Assembly: GCA_002937455.1 (NCBI GenBank)
Contig: PTJZ01000002.1
Span: 353,365 to 417,364, forward strand
DNA from: Alphaproteobacteria bacterium MarineAlpha11_Bin1
Lineage (GTDB): Bacteria; Pseudomonadota; Alphaproteobacteria; MPNO01; UBA830
Direction: 5' to 3'
Length of the DNA stretch: 64,000 nt
In this document: one piece after another, positions 37,251-46,652 of the stretch
How positions within the stretch are numbered: the stretch's first letter is position 1
How the letters are laid out: every line of letters starts with the position of its first letter
Notes under the pieces: model-generated
The model's database searches: none
The model's input: the letters and a program-made list of their open reading frames with translations, nothing else
What the model was told of the DNA's origin: nothing
Position numbers and translations under genes: made by a program

Positions 37251-38999
37251 CTAAACATACCCTAACAAGCCGTCCGCGACCTTCTCCGCACACATAATAG
37301 TCGGAATATTGGTGTTAGCGCGCGGCACGCAGGGGAACAGTGATGCGTCACATACTGTCAGTGCTTCAACCCCGTACACGGATCCGGCGGGATTGGTAAC
37401 CGCTGCCGGATCGTCCTCCGCTCCCATTCGGCATGTGCCCGATGGATGCCAACAGCCGGTAACATTCTCCCGGATAAACCGTTCCATCCGCTTTTCGTCA
37501 TGAAGAATATCGTGAAGCGTTAACCCCATAGTAATAAGTCCGTTTATCGCCGCGCGACGGAGCGGCCGCGGCCCGTCCATGATTGAAGCCAAGATTTTAG
37601 TCAGAATACGGTTCTTGGTATTTACGGCACCAATTCGACGCACCCGTTCCGAGTACGAACTCGGGAAAGCGTCGGATGAGACGTCTGCCATGTTAGGGTG
37701 AGCGAAATAGCCCGCCATTCGATGAACGCCCAACGCGAGCCGTTCGTAGTCTCGCCTGTCGGCAAGGAGGTTAAAATCTATATCCGGTTCGACGGATGGG
37801 TCGGCGTTATTTAAACGGACGTGACCCCGGGAATATGGTTTGTTACACCACATCAGGAAGGACCCTAATCGGACACCGACGGCATGCCAAGCTGATTTCG
37901 CCGTGACAGATGCATACATATCGCCAGGACCACATTCCTCAAGGCCTGAACTGTAGCGCAGCGAAATCTGAGCGTGACGCCGGGTCCCGATGCCCGGCGT
38001 TAGGCGGGCCTTTGGCTTTAGATAGGCGGACACAGCAATAGTGGGGTGTTCATTAAGATTAGAACCGACCCCCGCGAGGTTGGAAATTACATCGATCCCA
38101 AACTCCTTCAGGTGAGCGCTCCTCCCGATACCCGAACGCATAAGCAAAGCCGGGGTGTGCAAGGCGCCCGCTGAGACGACGACGTGCCGAGCTTTGAGAT
38201 TAAGACGATGGCCATTCTGATTAACGACCGCACCCGTCGCCAAACAGCCTTCGAAAATTATCCTCTCCGCTGTAGTCTCCGACATAATCTTCAGGTTACT
38301 CCTCCGCCGAACGTCTCTGTTAAGATATCCCATCGAGGCGGACACACGGGTTTCTTGACTATTAGAAATCGTGCTTCGGAACCAGCCATCTTCGAAAAAA
38401 CCATTCTGGTCTTCAAGTTTCTTAAGCCCACTATCCGACAGAACCGTTGCAACGGCCCGAGTAAATTGCGGCCAGTGTTTCTCTGGAACACGCCGAATGA
38501 GAATGGGACCTTCTGAACCATGATACTCATCCTGAATATCTTCGTCCGTCTCCAATTTACGAAAATAGGGGAGTACAGAGTCCCAATTCCACCCCCTTGC
38601 GCCGAGACTCTCCCATTCTTCGTAATCCAGTGGCGAGCCACGGTTGGCCATCTGCGCGTTGATAGAGGATCCACCGCCAACAACCCGAGCCTGCTCCATG
38701 AAACGCGGCGTTGCTCGACGTTCGGAATTGGTTGGTGTGTGTGAAAGGCGGACTTCCAATTTACGCCAATGGTAGGAGGGATTGAAGGAAGCACCCATCG
38801 GGTACGAGTCCCGCATATCCGCGGGCTCGTTTCCAGGGGTGTAATCTTTGCCTGATTCAACTAGGAGCACTTGATTCGCGGGTAATGCTGATAGACGATT
38901 TGCAAGAACACATCCGGCAGACCCAGCGCCCAGAATTATGTAATCAAATGTTTTGGTTTCTATGTCCGACACAATTTTTGCCTCGTCGTTTATGAGCAT
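37251..38999 (-). CDS. GMC-family FAD oxidoreductase (choline/alcohol dehydrogenase-like)
   Basis: 582 residues with all GMC blocks: FAD-binding YIILGAGSAGCVLANRL, ARVVGGGSSINAQMANRG, VVVSAGALHTPALLMRSGIG, and the C-terminal catalytic region NVTGCWHPSGTCRMG with ANTNIPTIMCAEKVAD. It oxidises an alcohol to an aldehyde. The C-terminal insert near 460-510 is longer than in choline dehydrogenase, so the substrate is more likely a hydrophobic or glycol alcohol. Monocistronic. Confidence 0.92.
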   Translation of the reverse strand: MLINDEAKIVSDIETKTFDYIILGAGSAGCVLANRLSALPANQVLLVESGKDYTPGNEPADMRDSYPMGASFNPSYHWRKLEVRLSHTPTNSERRATPRFMEQARVVGGGSSINAQMANRGSPLDYEEWESLGARGWNWDSVLPYFRKLETDEDIQDEYHGSEGPILIRRVPEKHWPQFTRAVATVLSDSGLKKLEDQNGFFEDGWFRSTISNSQETRVSASMGYLNRDVRRRSNLKIMSETTAERIIFEGCLATGAVVNQNGHRLNLKARHVVVSAGALHTPALLMRSGIGRSAHLKEFGIDVISNLAGVGSNLNEHPTIAVSAYLKPKARLTPGIGTRRHAQISLRYSSGLEECGPGDMYASVTAKSAWHAVGVRLGSFLMWCNKPYSRGHVRLNNADPSVEPDIDFNLLADRRDYERLALGVHRMAGYFAHPNMADVSSDAFPSSYSERVRRIGAVNTKNRILTKILASIMDGPRPLRRAAINGLITMGLTLHDILHDEKRMERFIRENVTGCWHPSGTCRMGAEDDPAAVTNPAGSVYGVEALTVCDASLFPCVPRANTNIPTIMCAEKVADGLLGYV

Positions 39000-39116
39000 G
39001 GATCACACAACACTTAACTTCAATATTAGGCAGTTAGACGCCTGCAAACTAACCCGCAAGATATGGAATACTATAAAGTATGAACATTAAATATCGGCTA
39101 TAAATGGGAGATTTTT

Positions 39117-39551
39117 ATGGCACAACCATTATGGGCAAAAGAACATGTGAAGCGTTACAGGGAGACCGGCGGGGCTGACGGGCATATTTGGACAGGATTT
39201 GACGGAAAGGGCAAGTTCCCGTGTCTTTTACTGACGACCAAAGGCCGAGTATCGCGTAAAGCCAGAACCACACCCTTGATATACGGAAAGGACAAAGCCG
39301 CCTTTATAATAATCGGATCCCAAGGTGGCCTTCCCAAGCACCCTAAATGGTACCTAAATCTTCAGGAAAATCCCAACGTGCAAGTACAGATCAAGGCCGA
39401 TGTTTTTAACGCTTCCGCCCGCACAGCGGATGCAGCTGAACGCCGCAGGCTCTGGCCGATGATGTCGGCGATTTACCCGCCTTACCAGGAATATCAAAAA
39501 AAAGCGATTGATCACCGAGAAATACCAGTCGTTATTCTGACACGTGCTTAA
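39117..39551 (+). CDS. Deazaflavin (F420)-dependent nitroreductase-family protein (Ddn-like)
   Basis: 144 residues: LLLTTKGRVSRKARTTPLIYG, AAFIIIGSQGGLPKHPKWYLNLQENPNVQVQI and RRRLWPMMSAIYPPYQEYQKKA are the Ddn/DUF385 split-barrel signature. Mycobacterial members use F420H2. No F420 biosynthesis gene is in the window, so the cofactor here is uncertain. It could also be a flavin-independent relative. Confidence 0.85.
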   Translation: MAQPLWAKEHVKRYRETGGADGHIWTGFDGKGKFPCLLLTTKGRVSRKARTTPLIYGKDKAAFIIIGSQGGLPKHPKWYLNLQENPNVQVQIKADVFNASARTADAAERRRLWPMMSAIYPPYQEYQKKAIDHREIPVVILTRA

Positions 39552-39717
39552 TGACAGTGGGCAATCGAGATAGGGGATAACCAATTAACATCGGGCTATC
39601 GGCACATATGGACATCGGCTCTTTATTTCACGGACACCACTGCTGGTTGCTGTGATCGAACATTTAACCCCGAAAACAGATTGGAGTTCTCTGTAATAAG
39701 AAACGCAGGCAATTGTC

Positions 39718-40746
39718 TCAGGAATTAAAAATCGCGCGGTTGTTCACCACCCAACTCACTAACTCTCTTATACCTTCCTCCACGCTTGTCTTAGGCTGCC
39801 AGCCCGTAAGTGCCTCCGCTTTTCGGATATCAGAGATGTATACAGGCTGATCGCCCATTCTTGTCTCTCCAAATTGGATTGGTATTTCTTGGTCCAGAAT
39901 GATCTCCAGTAGTTTCAGAAACTGGAGGAGGGAGACAGTCTGCTCAGAACCTCCACCTACATTTAAGACCTCTCCACTATACTCATTAACATTCCCAGCA
40001 ATAACCTCAAATAAATCGATGAGATCAGCGATGTATAAGATGTCTCGAACCTGTTTACCATTGCCATAAAGCGTTATCGGCCTGCCGGTTACGGCAGCAA
40101 TTATAAACCACGCGACCCAGCCTTGATCTTCGATGCCGAATTGACGTGGCCCATAAATGCAGCTTTGTCTCAAGACCATCGCCGACAACCCAAAAGAGCG
40201 ACTATAATCCAGCACATATTGATCCGCAGATCCCTTCGAGCACCCATAGGGCGAATGGAAATCTAGTGCACGAGTTTCCGCGACCCCGTTAGGTAAATCT
40301 ATAAATTGGTAGGCATCTTCCGTTTCTTGGATTTTAATGTCCTGCAAGTCTCCGTATACTTTATTGGTGGATACGAATACGAAACTAGGCTGATTTGAAG
40401 AATGCCGCACCGCTTCTAAAAGGTTGACCGTGCCGAGCGCGTTGACCTGAAAATCCCGATACGGGTCGACCAATGATGTTGTAACAGCTACCTGTCCCGC
40501 GAGATGAAAGATTACGTCGCATTTTTCTGAAAACTTCCCCAGAGATTCGTGATTAGAGGAAATATCAGCTTCGATGAATTTCATTCCATCGGAGTATTTC
40601 TCAGCAAGCCAGTGTAAATTCTTCTGCGCCCCTGGACGTGATAGATTATCCAAAATCACGACATTTTGTCCAGAACTCAGAAGCCGATCGCAAAAGTTTA
40701 TTCCTATAAACCCGGCACCGCCCGTAACACCAAATGTTTTAGACAT
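39718..40746 (-). CDS. NAD-dependent epimerase, CDP-paratose 2-epimerase-like
   Basis: 342 residues, extended SDR fold: FGVTGGAGFIGINFCDRLL NAD loop, catalytic Y-x3-K in SPYGCSKGSAD, and STNKVYGD, the variant found in CDP-tyvelose/paratose 2-epimerases rather than galE. GKQVRDILYIADLIDLF completes the pattern. It converts a nucleotide sugar for surface polysaccharide. No other polysaccharide genes are adjacent, so it is an isolated member. Confidence 0.85.
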   Translation of the reverse strand: MSKTFGVTGGAGFIGINFCDRLLSSGQNVVILDNLSRPGAQKNLHWLAEKYSDGMKFIEADISSNHESLGKFSEKCDVIFHLAGQVAVTTSLVDPYRDFQVNALGTVNLLEAVRHSSNQPSFVFVSTNKVYGDLQDIKIQETEDAYQFIDLPNGVAETRALDFHSPYGCSKGSADQYVLDYSRSFGLSAMVLRQSCIYGPRQFGIEDQGWVAWFIIAAVTGRPITLYGNGKQVRDILYIADLIDLFEVIAGNVNEYSGEVLNVGGGSEQTVSLLQFLKLLEIILDQEIPIQFGETRMGDQPVYISDIRKAEALTGWQPKTSVEEGIRELVSWVVNNRAIFNS

Positions 40747-41135
40747 GGAATTTTATACTCCGTCCCCACGCTTTTTTTAGAAACACGCGGTCTTTTATCC
40801 TAGCTTTAACCTATCTTGCAGAGCCGGTTACGCAATTATCGATCGCTCCTGCGTGTTGCCCGCAATTTGCAAATAAATATTTGTCACCAACAACAAACCT
40901 TTACATCGCCACGGCTACATTACTGACAGTCAGAGGGTTAAATGTGTCATTATGTTTATCCGAGATCTGCATCTGAAGTCGTATATTCGATTGGGTATTT
41001 TTTCAAAAAAATCAGCAACTTTCTACTCAAGATATTTGCGAGCATTCCCCATATATAAGTTTTCTGATAAAAATCTTCATAGAACTTTGGTCGGCGCTTT
41101 TCCAGCGAAATCAGATATATAAAGAAGGTAAAGAC
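40747..41135. other. Divergent intergenic region
   Basis: 389 AT-rich bases with the upstream regions of the epimerase and the BASS transporter genes. No gene seen. Confidence 0.35.
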
Positions 41136-41996
41136 ATGGGTATCATCGCTGAATTATTCCTACCGTTGGCCCTGGCATTCATAATGTTTGCCCTAGGACT
41201 TCGACTGGCTTTGAAAGATTTTTCGCGAGTATTTAAACAACCAAAAGATTTTCTTGTCGGTGCAATATCTCAGTTAATACTTTTACCTGTAATTGCATTT
41301 GCTCTCGTCAGCATATGGCCACTACACCCCGAGATAGCACTAGGAGTAATGATCATCGCAGTTGCCCCGGGGGGTGTCACGTCCAATATCCTGACTTCAT
41401 TTGCCCGGGGCGACGTTGCGCTCTCAATATCTTTAACGGCGGTGATAAGCTTAGTTTGTTTGATCACCATACCATTAGTCTTAGTTTTTGCGCACGGAGA
41501 ACTGATAGGAGGTAACGTCGGCGACGTTTCAATTACTAAGACAGCTGTTAGCGTTTTTCTCATAGTCACTGTACCGACTTTAATAGGTCTTTTTGTTCGG
41601 CACTATGCGGAAAGATTCACTCAGGTATTCGAGCCTTGGGCGCACCGCATCTCGACCGCTCTGTTCGTTATAGTTCTGCTGGGAGCAATTCTTCAACAAC
41701 GTGAAAATATAATACCTTTTTTTGCAGAAGCGGGTCTAATCACATTGGTACTAAATATCTTAATGATGGTTCTCGCATATACGATCGCAAGGGCGTTCGC
41801 ATCGGGGCCGCCGCAACGGGCAGCGATATCGATCGAATGCGGCCTCCAAAATGGAACTCTAGCTATTGCAATCTCTACAATTTTGTTCGGTGGTGGTCTC
41901 ACAGCGATCCCAGCTGCAACCTATAGCTTGATAATGTTTTTCACAGCGTTGATCCTCATCCTTTTAATTCGAAGTAGAAAAATTATTGATCAGTAG
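41136..41996 (+). CDS. Bile acid:sodium symporter family (BASS) transporter
   Basis: 286 residues with nine to ten membrane segments. The conserved APGGVTSNILTSFARGDVALSISLTA and IECGLQNGTLAIAIS stretches carry the sodium-site motifs of the SBF fold. AAGAAGGTAAAGAC precedes the ATG. It imports an organic anion such as a steroid, pantoate or keto acid. The two-subunit Rieske genes lie 1 kb downstream on the opposite strand. Confidence 0.9.
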   Translation: MGIIAELFLPLALAFIMFALGLRLALKDFSRVFKQPKDFLVGAISQLILLPVIAFALVSIWPLHPEIALGVMIIAVAPGGVTSNILTSFARGDVALSISLTAVISLVCLITIPLVLVFAHGELIGGNVGDVSITKTAVSVFLIVTVPTLIGLFVRHYAERFTQVFEPWAHRISTALFVIVLLGAILQQRENIIPFFAEAGLITLVLNILMMVLAYTIARAFASGPPQRAAISIECGLQNGTLAIAISTILFGGGLTAIPAATYSLIMFFTALILILLIRSRKIIDQ

Positions 41997-42054
41997 ATAA
42001 TTCTATTTTTCTTGCTCCAATTATCAAAATGCACCCGAAATAAACGTCGAACCT

Positions 42055-42465
42055 TCAATAGTAGTCCTTCATCTGAGCAATTTCATACTCTACATCCAGC
42101 GCCTTTTCGGCTCTGCGGAGTTCGCGCCAAGTCTCTTGCCAAGCGTCGAACACCTGTTTCTGTTTTTCGCGGGCTGCTCGGATCTGAGGCGAGTTTCCGC
42201 GCCGCGATGGCGGTGGCGGCGTGTAAATAGCACCCTCCACTATACAAAGTTCAGTAAGGATATTTCGAAGTGCTTCATACTGAGTTTTCTGAATCCGGTA
42301 GTCACCGGAAGCGAGTGCAACCTCAATCACCTTACAAGTGCCATCATAAATAATGGTCAGCATACTCCGGGCGCCCGACAATTCTTCATTTGTCACACCC
42401 TCAATCGCGCAAAGTTGGTCGAGCACTCGGGGGAGCCCCTGATCTCCAATTTGTCCCCGCGACAT
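42055..42465 (-). CDS. Hypothetical protein
   Basis: 136 residues, soluble, mostly helical: Cys-containing N-terminal half (LDQLCAIEGV, YDGTCKVIEVAL, LTELCIVEGA), a Pro-rich hinge (YTPPPPSRRG) and a charged helix to the end (EKQKQVFDAWQETWRELRRAEKAL). No family recognised, but the composition looks genuine. Confidence 0.55.
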   Translation of the reverse strand: MSRGQIGDQGLPRVLDQLCAIEGVTNEELSGARSMLTIIYDGTCKVIEVALASGDYRIQKTQYEALRNILTELCIVEGAIYTPPPPSRRGNSPQIRAAREKQKQVFDAWQETWRELRRAEKALDVEYEIAQMKDYY

Positions 42466-42778
42466 GAAATTCCCGTTATCTAAGGGTTTTCTGGCATGAA
42501 AGATTTAAAACCCCGGTGACAGCCAAGATGCATCCCTTCTACTTCTCTCAAGTGTAGGTTGAAAGAAAACCAACCTTTTAAGTCCACGCAGGTCGCCTAG
42601 ATAGCAGAAATTTTATTTACTTATATTAGACAGCGACAATATGCGCCACTTGTTATCTTACTCATTCCCGAGAAGTGTGATCTACACGAGAGATTTTATA
42701 CGCTAGAACTAGATTAATCCGTAGAAGTGATTCAAATCCTGACTGATTAAAGCGGCTACGATCACAACCAACAGCTTC
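42466..42778. other. Intergenic region
   Basis: 313 bases between the hypothetical gene and the end of the Rieske beta-subunit gene. Nothing identified. Confidence 0.3.
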
Positions 42779-43345
42779 CTAGAAGGGCACCGCAAGCGGT
42801 TCGAACACGCCATCGCAATTGATCAAATCGACGCGTTTCCAGGCAATCAGAAAGTCATCATCCTTTGGTCTCAGTAAATGCCTGCACCGGCCGCCATAGG
42901 TGGTCTGCTTGTCCAGTCGGTATTCCAACATCATCAAGGTGGAATAAGCGAGGATTTCGCCCGGCTCGCCGTAGGCTTCGTCAATCTCAACGTTACTAAC
43001 GAAATGGCAGGTGCGGCTGGGCGGTTTCTGCGCATGAATTTGGGGATGGTGCAACCTGGATAGGCGAGTTTTCATAAGTTCACGATCGTCAAAGAAGATG
43101 GACACAGTCTCGTATGGGTCTTTTTGACCTGGATACGCGGGCACCCAATAGTAGCCGTCTTTGGCGAACAGGTTCATCCATTCGGCGAAACGGCGCTCGT
43201 CGAGAAGGCGGACTTCCCTGTAAAGGAAACTTTCTATATCGGCGCGCACGATGGGCCGGCCCGACTCAGCGTCCGCCACACATATAGTCGACCCAAGCGA
43301 GTTGCTGATTGCGGGCCCCGGATTCCGATGTGCCATGCGCACCAT
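42779..43345 (-). CDS. Aromatic-ring-hydroxylating dioxygenase beta subunit
   Basis: 188 residues (166 if started at GTG 43279) with the NTF2-like fold of ring-hydroxylase small subunits: IESFLYREVRLLDERRFAEWMNLFAKDGYYWVPA, DDRELMKTRLSRL and RTCHFVSNVEI. It pairs with the alpha subunit encoded immediately upstream. The ATG 43345 start overlaps the alpha gene by 80 bases, with AGGG six bases ahead. The GTG start lies just before the alpha stop and gives the usual family length, so the true start is uncertain. Confidence 0.9.
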   Translation of the reverse strand: MVRMAHRNPGPAISNSLGSTICVADAESGRPIVRADIESFLYREVRLLDERRFAEWMNLFAKDGYYWVPAYPGQKDPYETVSIFFDDRELMKTRLSRLHHPQIHAQKPPSRTCHFVSNVEIDEAYGEPGEILAYSTLMMLEYRLDKQTTYGGRCRHLLRPKDDDFLIAWKRVDLINCDGVFEPLAVPF

Positions 43346-44570
43346 AGGAACCCTGATTGTCAGTCTCCATTTCTTCGTTCATTCCACGCGCTAAAACTAC
43401 CCAGTCCGAACTTTGTGTGGCCAAACCCTCCTGACAGCGCACCCACACCTCCATGTCATCCGACATAACCATACCCGAGGGAGAGTGCGAGTTGTTATTG
43501 CTGCGCAGTGACGCCCTCCACATCTCGTCGGGCGCCCCCTTTAGCTTGAGTGGAATGATTAGATTCTCGGTGCAATTTACCGATATTGGGTTCATCACCC
43601 TGATATGCTGGGTCAGATGCTGGACTGACCAATGCGGATAAAAAATGCTATTATGCGTTTTGACGTTCATAATATCTTTGGCACGCTCTCCATAGGTCGC
43701 TTCCATTGCCGATTTGTAACGGTCATAGACCGGCCCGCTGTTGGGCTTGTCCATGGCGAATCTATCCATAAAAACATGACCGTACCGGTGACCGCCGAGA
43801 GGCAGGGACTCCCAATGATCACTCAGCGAAGAATTATCTGAAACCATCTTAACCTTACCAGCTTCATCTTCTTCGGCACCCTCGCGCCGGAACTGCCGGC
43901 CACCATCGTCGGTAGTCGATATATGCGTGAACATTATGTGATAAACATCCGTCTGGTTTTCCATCTGGAGCTTCCAGTTGGCAGCAAACCGATAGCGAAA
44001 CATACCGGCACATGCCTCCACTTCGCCATCGGGAGACCTGTCAAGGAATGAATCTATATGATTTTTCATCGGGCCTAGAAACTCGAAGATGTCGGGCCCC
44101 TCATCGCTCAGGCTCCCGAACACGAAACCTCGATAGATATGCATCCGTGGCAGCTTCGCCAGATCCAACTGTTCCGATTTGAGAAACCCATCGGGGTACC
44201 GTTTGGGGTAGGGTGCGCCGGCAAAACCTCCGTCAGTATTGAAGACCCATGCATGATACGGGCACTCAAACCGCTTAGCGTTACCTCTCTGTTCAAGACA
44301 CACCTGCGCACCACGGTGGGTGCAGCGGTTGAACATCACATGTACCTCGCCGTCCCGGTGACGGCTCATAATTATCGGCTGGCGCGCGATCGTCGTGGTG
44401 ATGTAATCGCCCGGTTCCGGGACTTGACTTGTGTGTCCAAGAAATAGCCACGAGCGCCCAAAAATGCGATCCATCTCGATGTCGAAGACCTCGGGGCTGA
44501 TATAGAAATCCTTGTGTACCCGATCAGGTTTCACGAGCGCACGCAATGCGTCATTATTATAAGCCGTCAT
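43266..44570 (-). CDS. Aromatic-ring-hydroxylating dioxygenase alpha subunit (Rieske)
   Basis: 434 residues from ATG 44570 (AGGA upstream); the frame is open a further 30 codons without homologous look. The Rieske [2Fe-2S] site is C83-x-H85 ... C103-x2-H106 (NRCTHRGAQVC, ECPYHAW). The mononuclear iron site lies in MENQTDVYHIMFTH. With its beta subunit it forms an alpha/beta-type dioxygenase adding O2 to an aromatic acid or related ring. The reductase and ferredoxin are not encoded nearby. Confidence 0.93.
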   Translation of the reverse strand: MTAYNNDALRALVKPDRVHKDFYISPEVFDIEMDRIFGRSWLFLGHTSQVPEPGDYITTTIARQPIIMSRHRDGEVHVMFNRCTHRGAQVCLEQRGNAKRFECPYHAWVFNTDGGFAGAPYPKRYPDGFLKSEQLDLAKLPRMHIYRGFVFGSLSDEGPDIFEFLGPMKNHIDSFLDRSPDGEVEACAGMFRYRFAANWKLQMENQTDVYHIMFTHISTTDDGGRQFRREGAEEDEAGKVKMVSDNSSLSDHWESLPLGGHRYGHVFMDRFAMDKPNSGPVYDRYKSAMEATYGERAKDIMNVKTHNSIFYPHWSVQHLTQHIRVMNPISVNCTENLIIPLKLKGAPDEMWRASLRSNNNSHSPSGMVMSDDMEVWVRCQEGLATQSSDWVVLARGMNEEMETDNQGSYGAHGTSESGARNQQLAWVDYMCGGR

Positions 44571-44846
44571 AATCAATGTCCTGATATGAAACGGTATAAT
44601 GTCATTAAAGCCCTCTACCCTATTGATAGCAAAGGTTTTGATACATACCGTCAACCTCACTTGCGGGTATATTATTGTATAAAAACGTTAGATTAAGATA
44701 GTTGCCTTGACGCGGCCCGGGCTTTATCTGAACTGCGAATCGGTAAATCGACGAGTAAAAGACGATACACGGAAATACTACTGGATAAATACCAAGTGTT
44801 AGAGATTGTGAGAAAACATAATTAACGGAGAACCCCGTAAAAAATT

Positions 44847-46355
44847 ATGACAAACCCTGAATACAATAAACCGTTCGATACTCAAGGAGGCGACTTCAAC
44901 TTCGATAATAGCTTTGCTCGGGAACTGGAGGGCTTTTTTGTTCCTTGCAAAGCCTCGAAAGTGCCGGAACCATGCCTTCTCGTTTTTAACCAACCACTGG
45001 CAGAAGAACTCTTCCTGAACTCTCGCAGGCTCCAATCACCGCTGGGTGCAGATATCTTCTCAGGCAATCGGATACCAGTTGGTGCCTTTCCCCTGGCACA
45101 AGCCTATGCAGGTCACCAGTTTGGAAATTTCTCGCCCCAACTTGGCGATGGTCGCGCACTTTTGTTGGGTGAAATTATTGATACTCGCGGGAAGCGTCAG
45201 GATGTCCAGTTAAAGGGCAGTGGCCGGACGCCGTTTTCTCGTAGCGGAGACGGCAAGGCAGCGCTTGGACCGGTACTTCGCGAATATCTTATTAGCGAAG
45301 CTATGCATGCTCTTGGTGTTCCAACCACGCGCTCTCTGGCCGCAGTTGCGACCGGCGAAAAGGTATATAGAGAAATTGCAATGCCAGGAGCAGTTCTCAC
45401 ACGGGTATCTGCAAGCCACCTTAGGGTTGGTACATTCGAATTTTTCGCAGCCCAGGGTAAGACGGAAATGGTTCGGCGACTGGCTGATTATGCTATATCA
45501 CGTCACTATCCGATAGCACGTGATGCTGAGAACTCCTATCTGGCTTTTTTCAAATCAGTCGCAAACGCTCAGATTGACCTTGTTGCCCACTGGATGAGCA
45601 TTGGGTTTATCCATGGAGTCATGAATACTGACAATACAACGATTTCCGGCCAAACGATTGACTATGGTCCATGTGCGTTCATCGATATTTTCCGCCCAAA
45701 CACCGTGTTTAGTTCTATCGATGCGCAAGGACGTTACGCGTATAATAATCAACCCTCGATACTTATATGGAATTTAATGAGGCTGGCTGAAACTCTTGTG
45801 CCGCTCATCCATATCGATAAAGCTCGTGCAATTGACCTATTAACCGATGAGATTGAATCCTTCGAGACCATATACAAAGATATTTGGCTTACTCATATGC
45901 GCGCCAAGATAGGTCTGGGTACAAGAGAAAATGAAGACTTTAAACTTATTCAGGGCCTCCTTAACGCGATGCAAGAAGGTGAAGCCGATTTTACACTAAC
46001 GTTCCGTAGACTGTCAGACGCGATACGCGGGCAGAATTCTAGAACACGTCGGTTATTCAAAACCCCAACCCCCTATAATTTGTGGGAGTGTAAATGGCGT
46101 TCCCGGTTGAAAAGAGAACCAGCCTCTTGTGAAGAACGGGCAGTGAAAATGGATAAAGTCAACCCAATTTACATTCCACGTAACCACAAAGTCGAAGAAG
46201 CCCTCTCGCGGGCTGTCGCCCACAGCGATCTGTCAGAATTTAAAAATTTATTGTCGATCGTCTCAGCCCCATTTGAAGAGATTTCGGGTCGCGAAAGTTA
46301 TGCAGAACCAGCGCCAAAAACATCCGTCCCTTACCAAACTTTCTGCGGCACCTGA
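44847..46355 (+). CDS. selO: Protein adenylyltransferase SelO
   Basis: 502 residues of the SelO/YdiU pseudokinase family: QAYAGHQFGNFSPQLGDGRALLLGE, LKGSGRTPFSRSGDGKAALGPVLREYLISEAMHAL, the catalytic-loop-like GVMNTDNTTISG and DYGPCAFID. SelO transfers AMP from ATP to Ser/Thr/Tyr of redox proteins. The C-terminal selenocysteine/Cys of the family is visible as the Cys in the closing FCGT. Divergent from the Rieske operon; no partner is implied by context. Confidence 0.94.
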   Translation: MTNPEYNKPFDTQGGDFNFDNSFARELEGFFVPCKASKVPEPCLLVFNQPLAEELFLNSRRLQSPLGADIFSGNRIPVGAFPLAQAYAGHQFGNFSPQLGDGRALLLGEIIDTRGKRQDVQLKGSGRTPFSRSGDGKAALGPVLREYLISEAMHALGVPTTRSLAAVATGEKVYREIAMPGAVLTRVSASHLRVGTFEFFAAQGKTEMVRRLADYAISRHYPIARDAENSYLAFFKSVANAQIDLVAHWMSIGFIHGVMNTDNTTISGQTIDYGPCAFIDIFRPNTVFSSIDAQGRYAYNNQPSILIWNLMRLAETLVPLIHIDKARAIDLLTDEIESFETIYKDIWLTHMRAKIGLGTRENEDFKLIQGLLNAMQEGEADFTLTFRRLSDAIRGQNSRTRRLFKTPTPYNLWECKWRSRLKREPASCEERAVKMDKVNPIYIPRNHKVEEALSRAVAHSDLSEFKNLLSIVSAPFEEISGRESYAEPAPKTSVPYQTFCGT

Positions 46356-46652
46356 TCCTTCAGCGTCGAAGAAAGTCCTCAATGGGTTAGGGGATTTCAC
46401 CATCATTGGTTCGACTCGCGTCATCCTTTAGTAGTTCCACCGTAAATAGACTTCATTTGAATGGGCTCGTTGCATACGTTTCTCGAAAGAGTGAGTTAGG
46501 CCTCTATATTCGGGCACTACGACCTTAAAAAATCCCAATTTCGACCATACCAAAAATGTTTATATTGCGAGTGAGAATCAACCGCATTATAATTCGAGAT
46601 GTAATTCTTTCCTTTAGACTGTCCTTTGATGGCCAAAATATGCGGAGAACGA
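46356..46652. other. Intergenic region upstream of the Ni-SOD gene
   Basis: About 300 bases. It contains the GGAG ribosome site of sodN (46642-46648). No Nur- or Fur-like box was recognised by eye. Confidence 0.35.

Noticed and set aside
37041..37265. 74-codon plus-strand frame overlapping the GMC gene end
   Set aside because: Overlaps a solid gene and has no ribosome site or homologous look.
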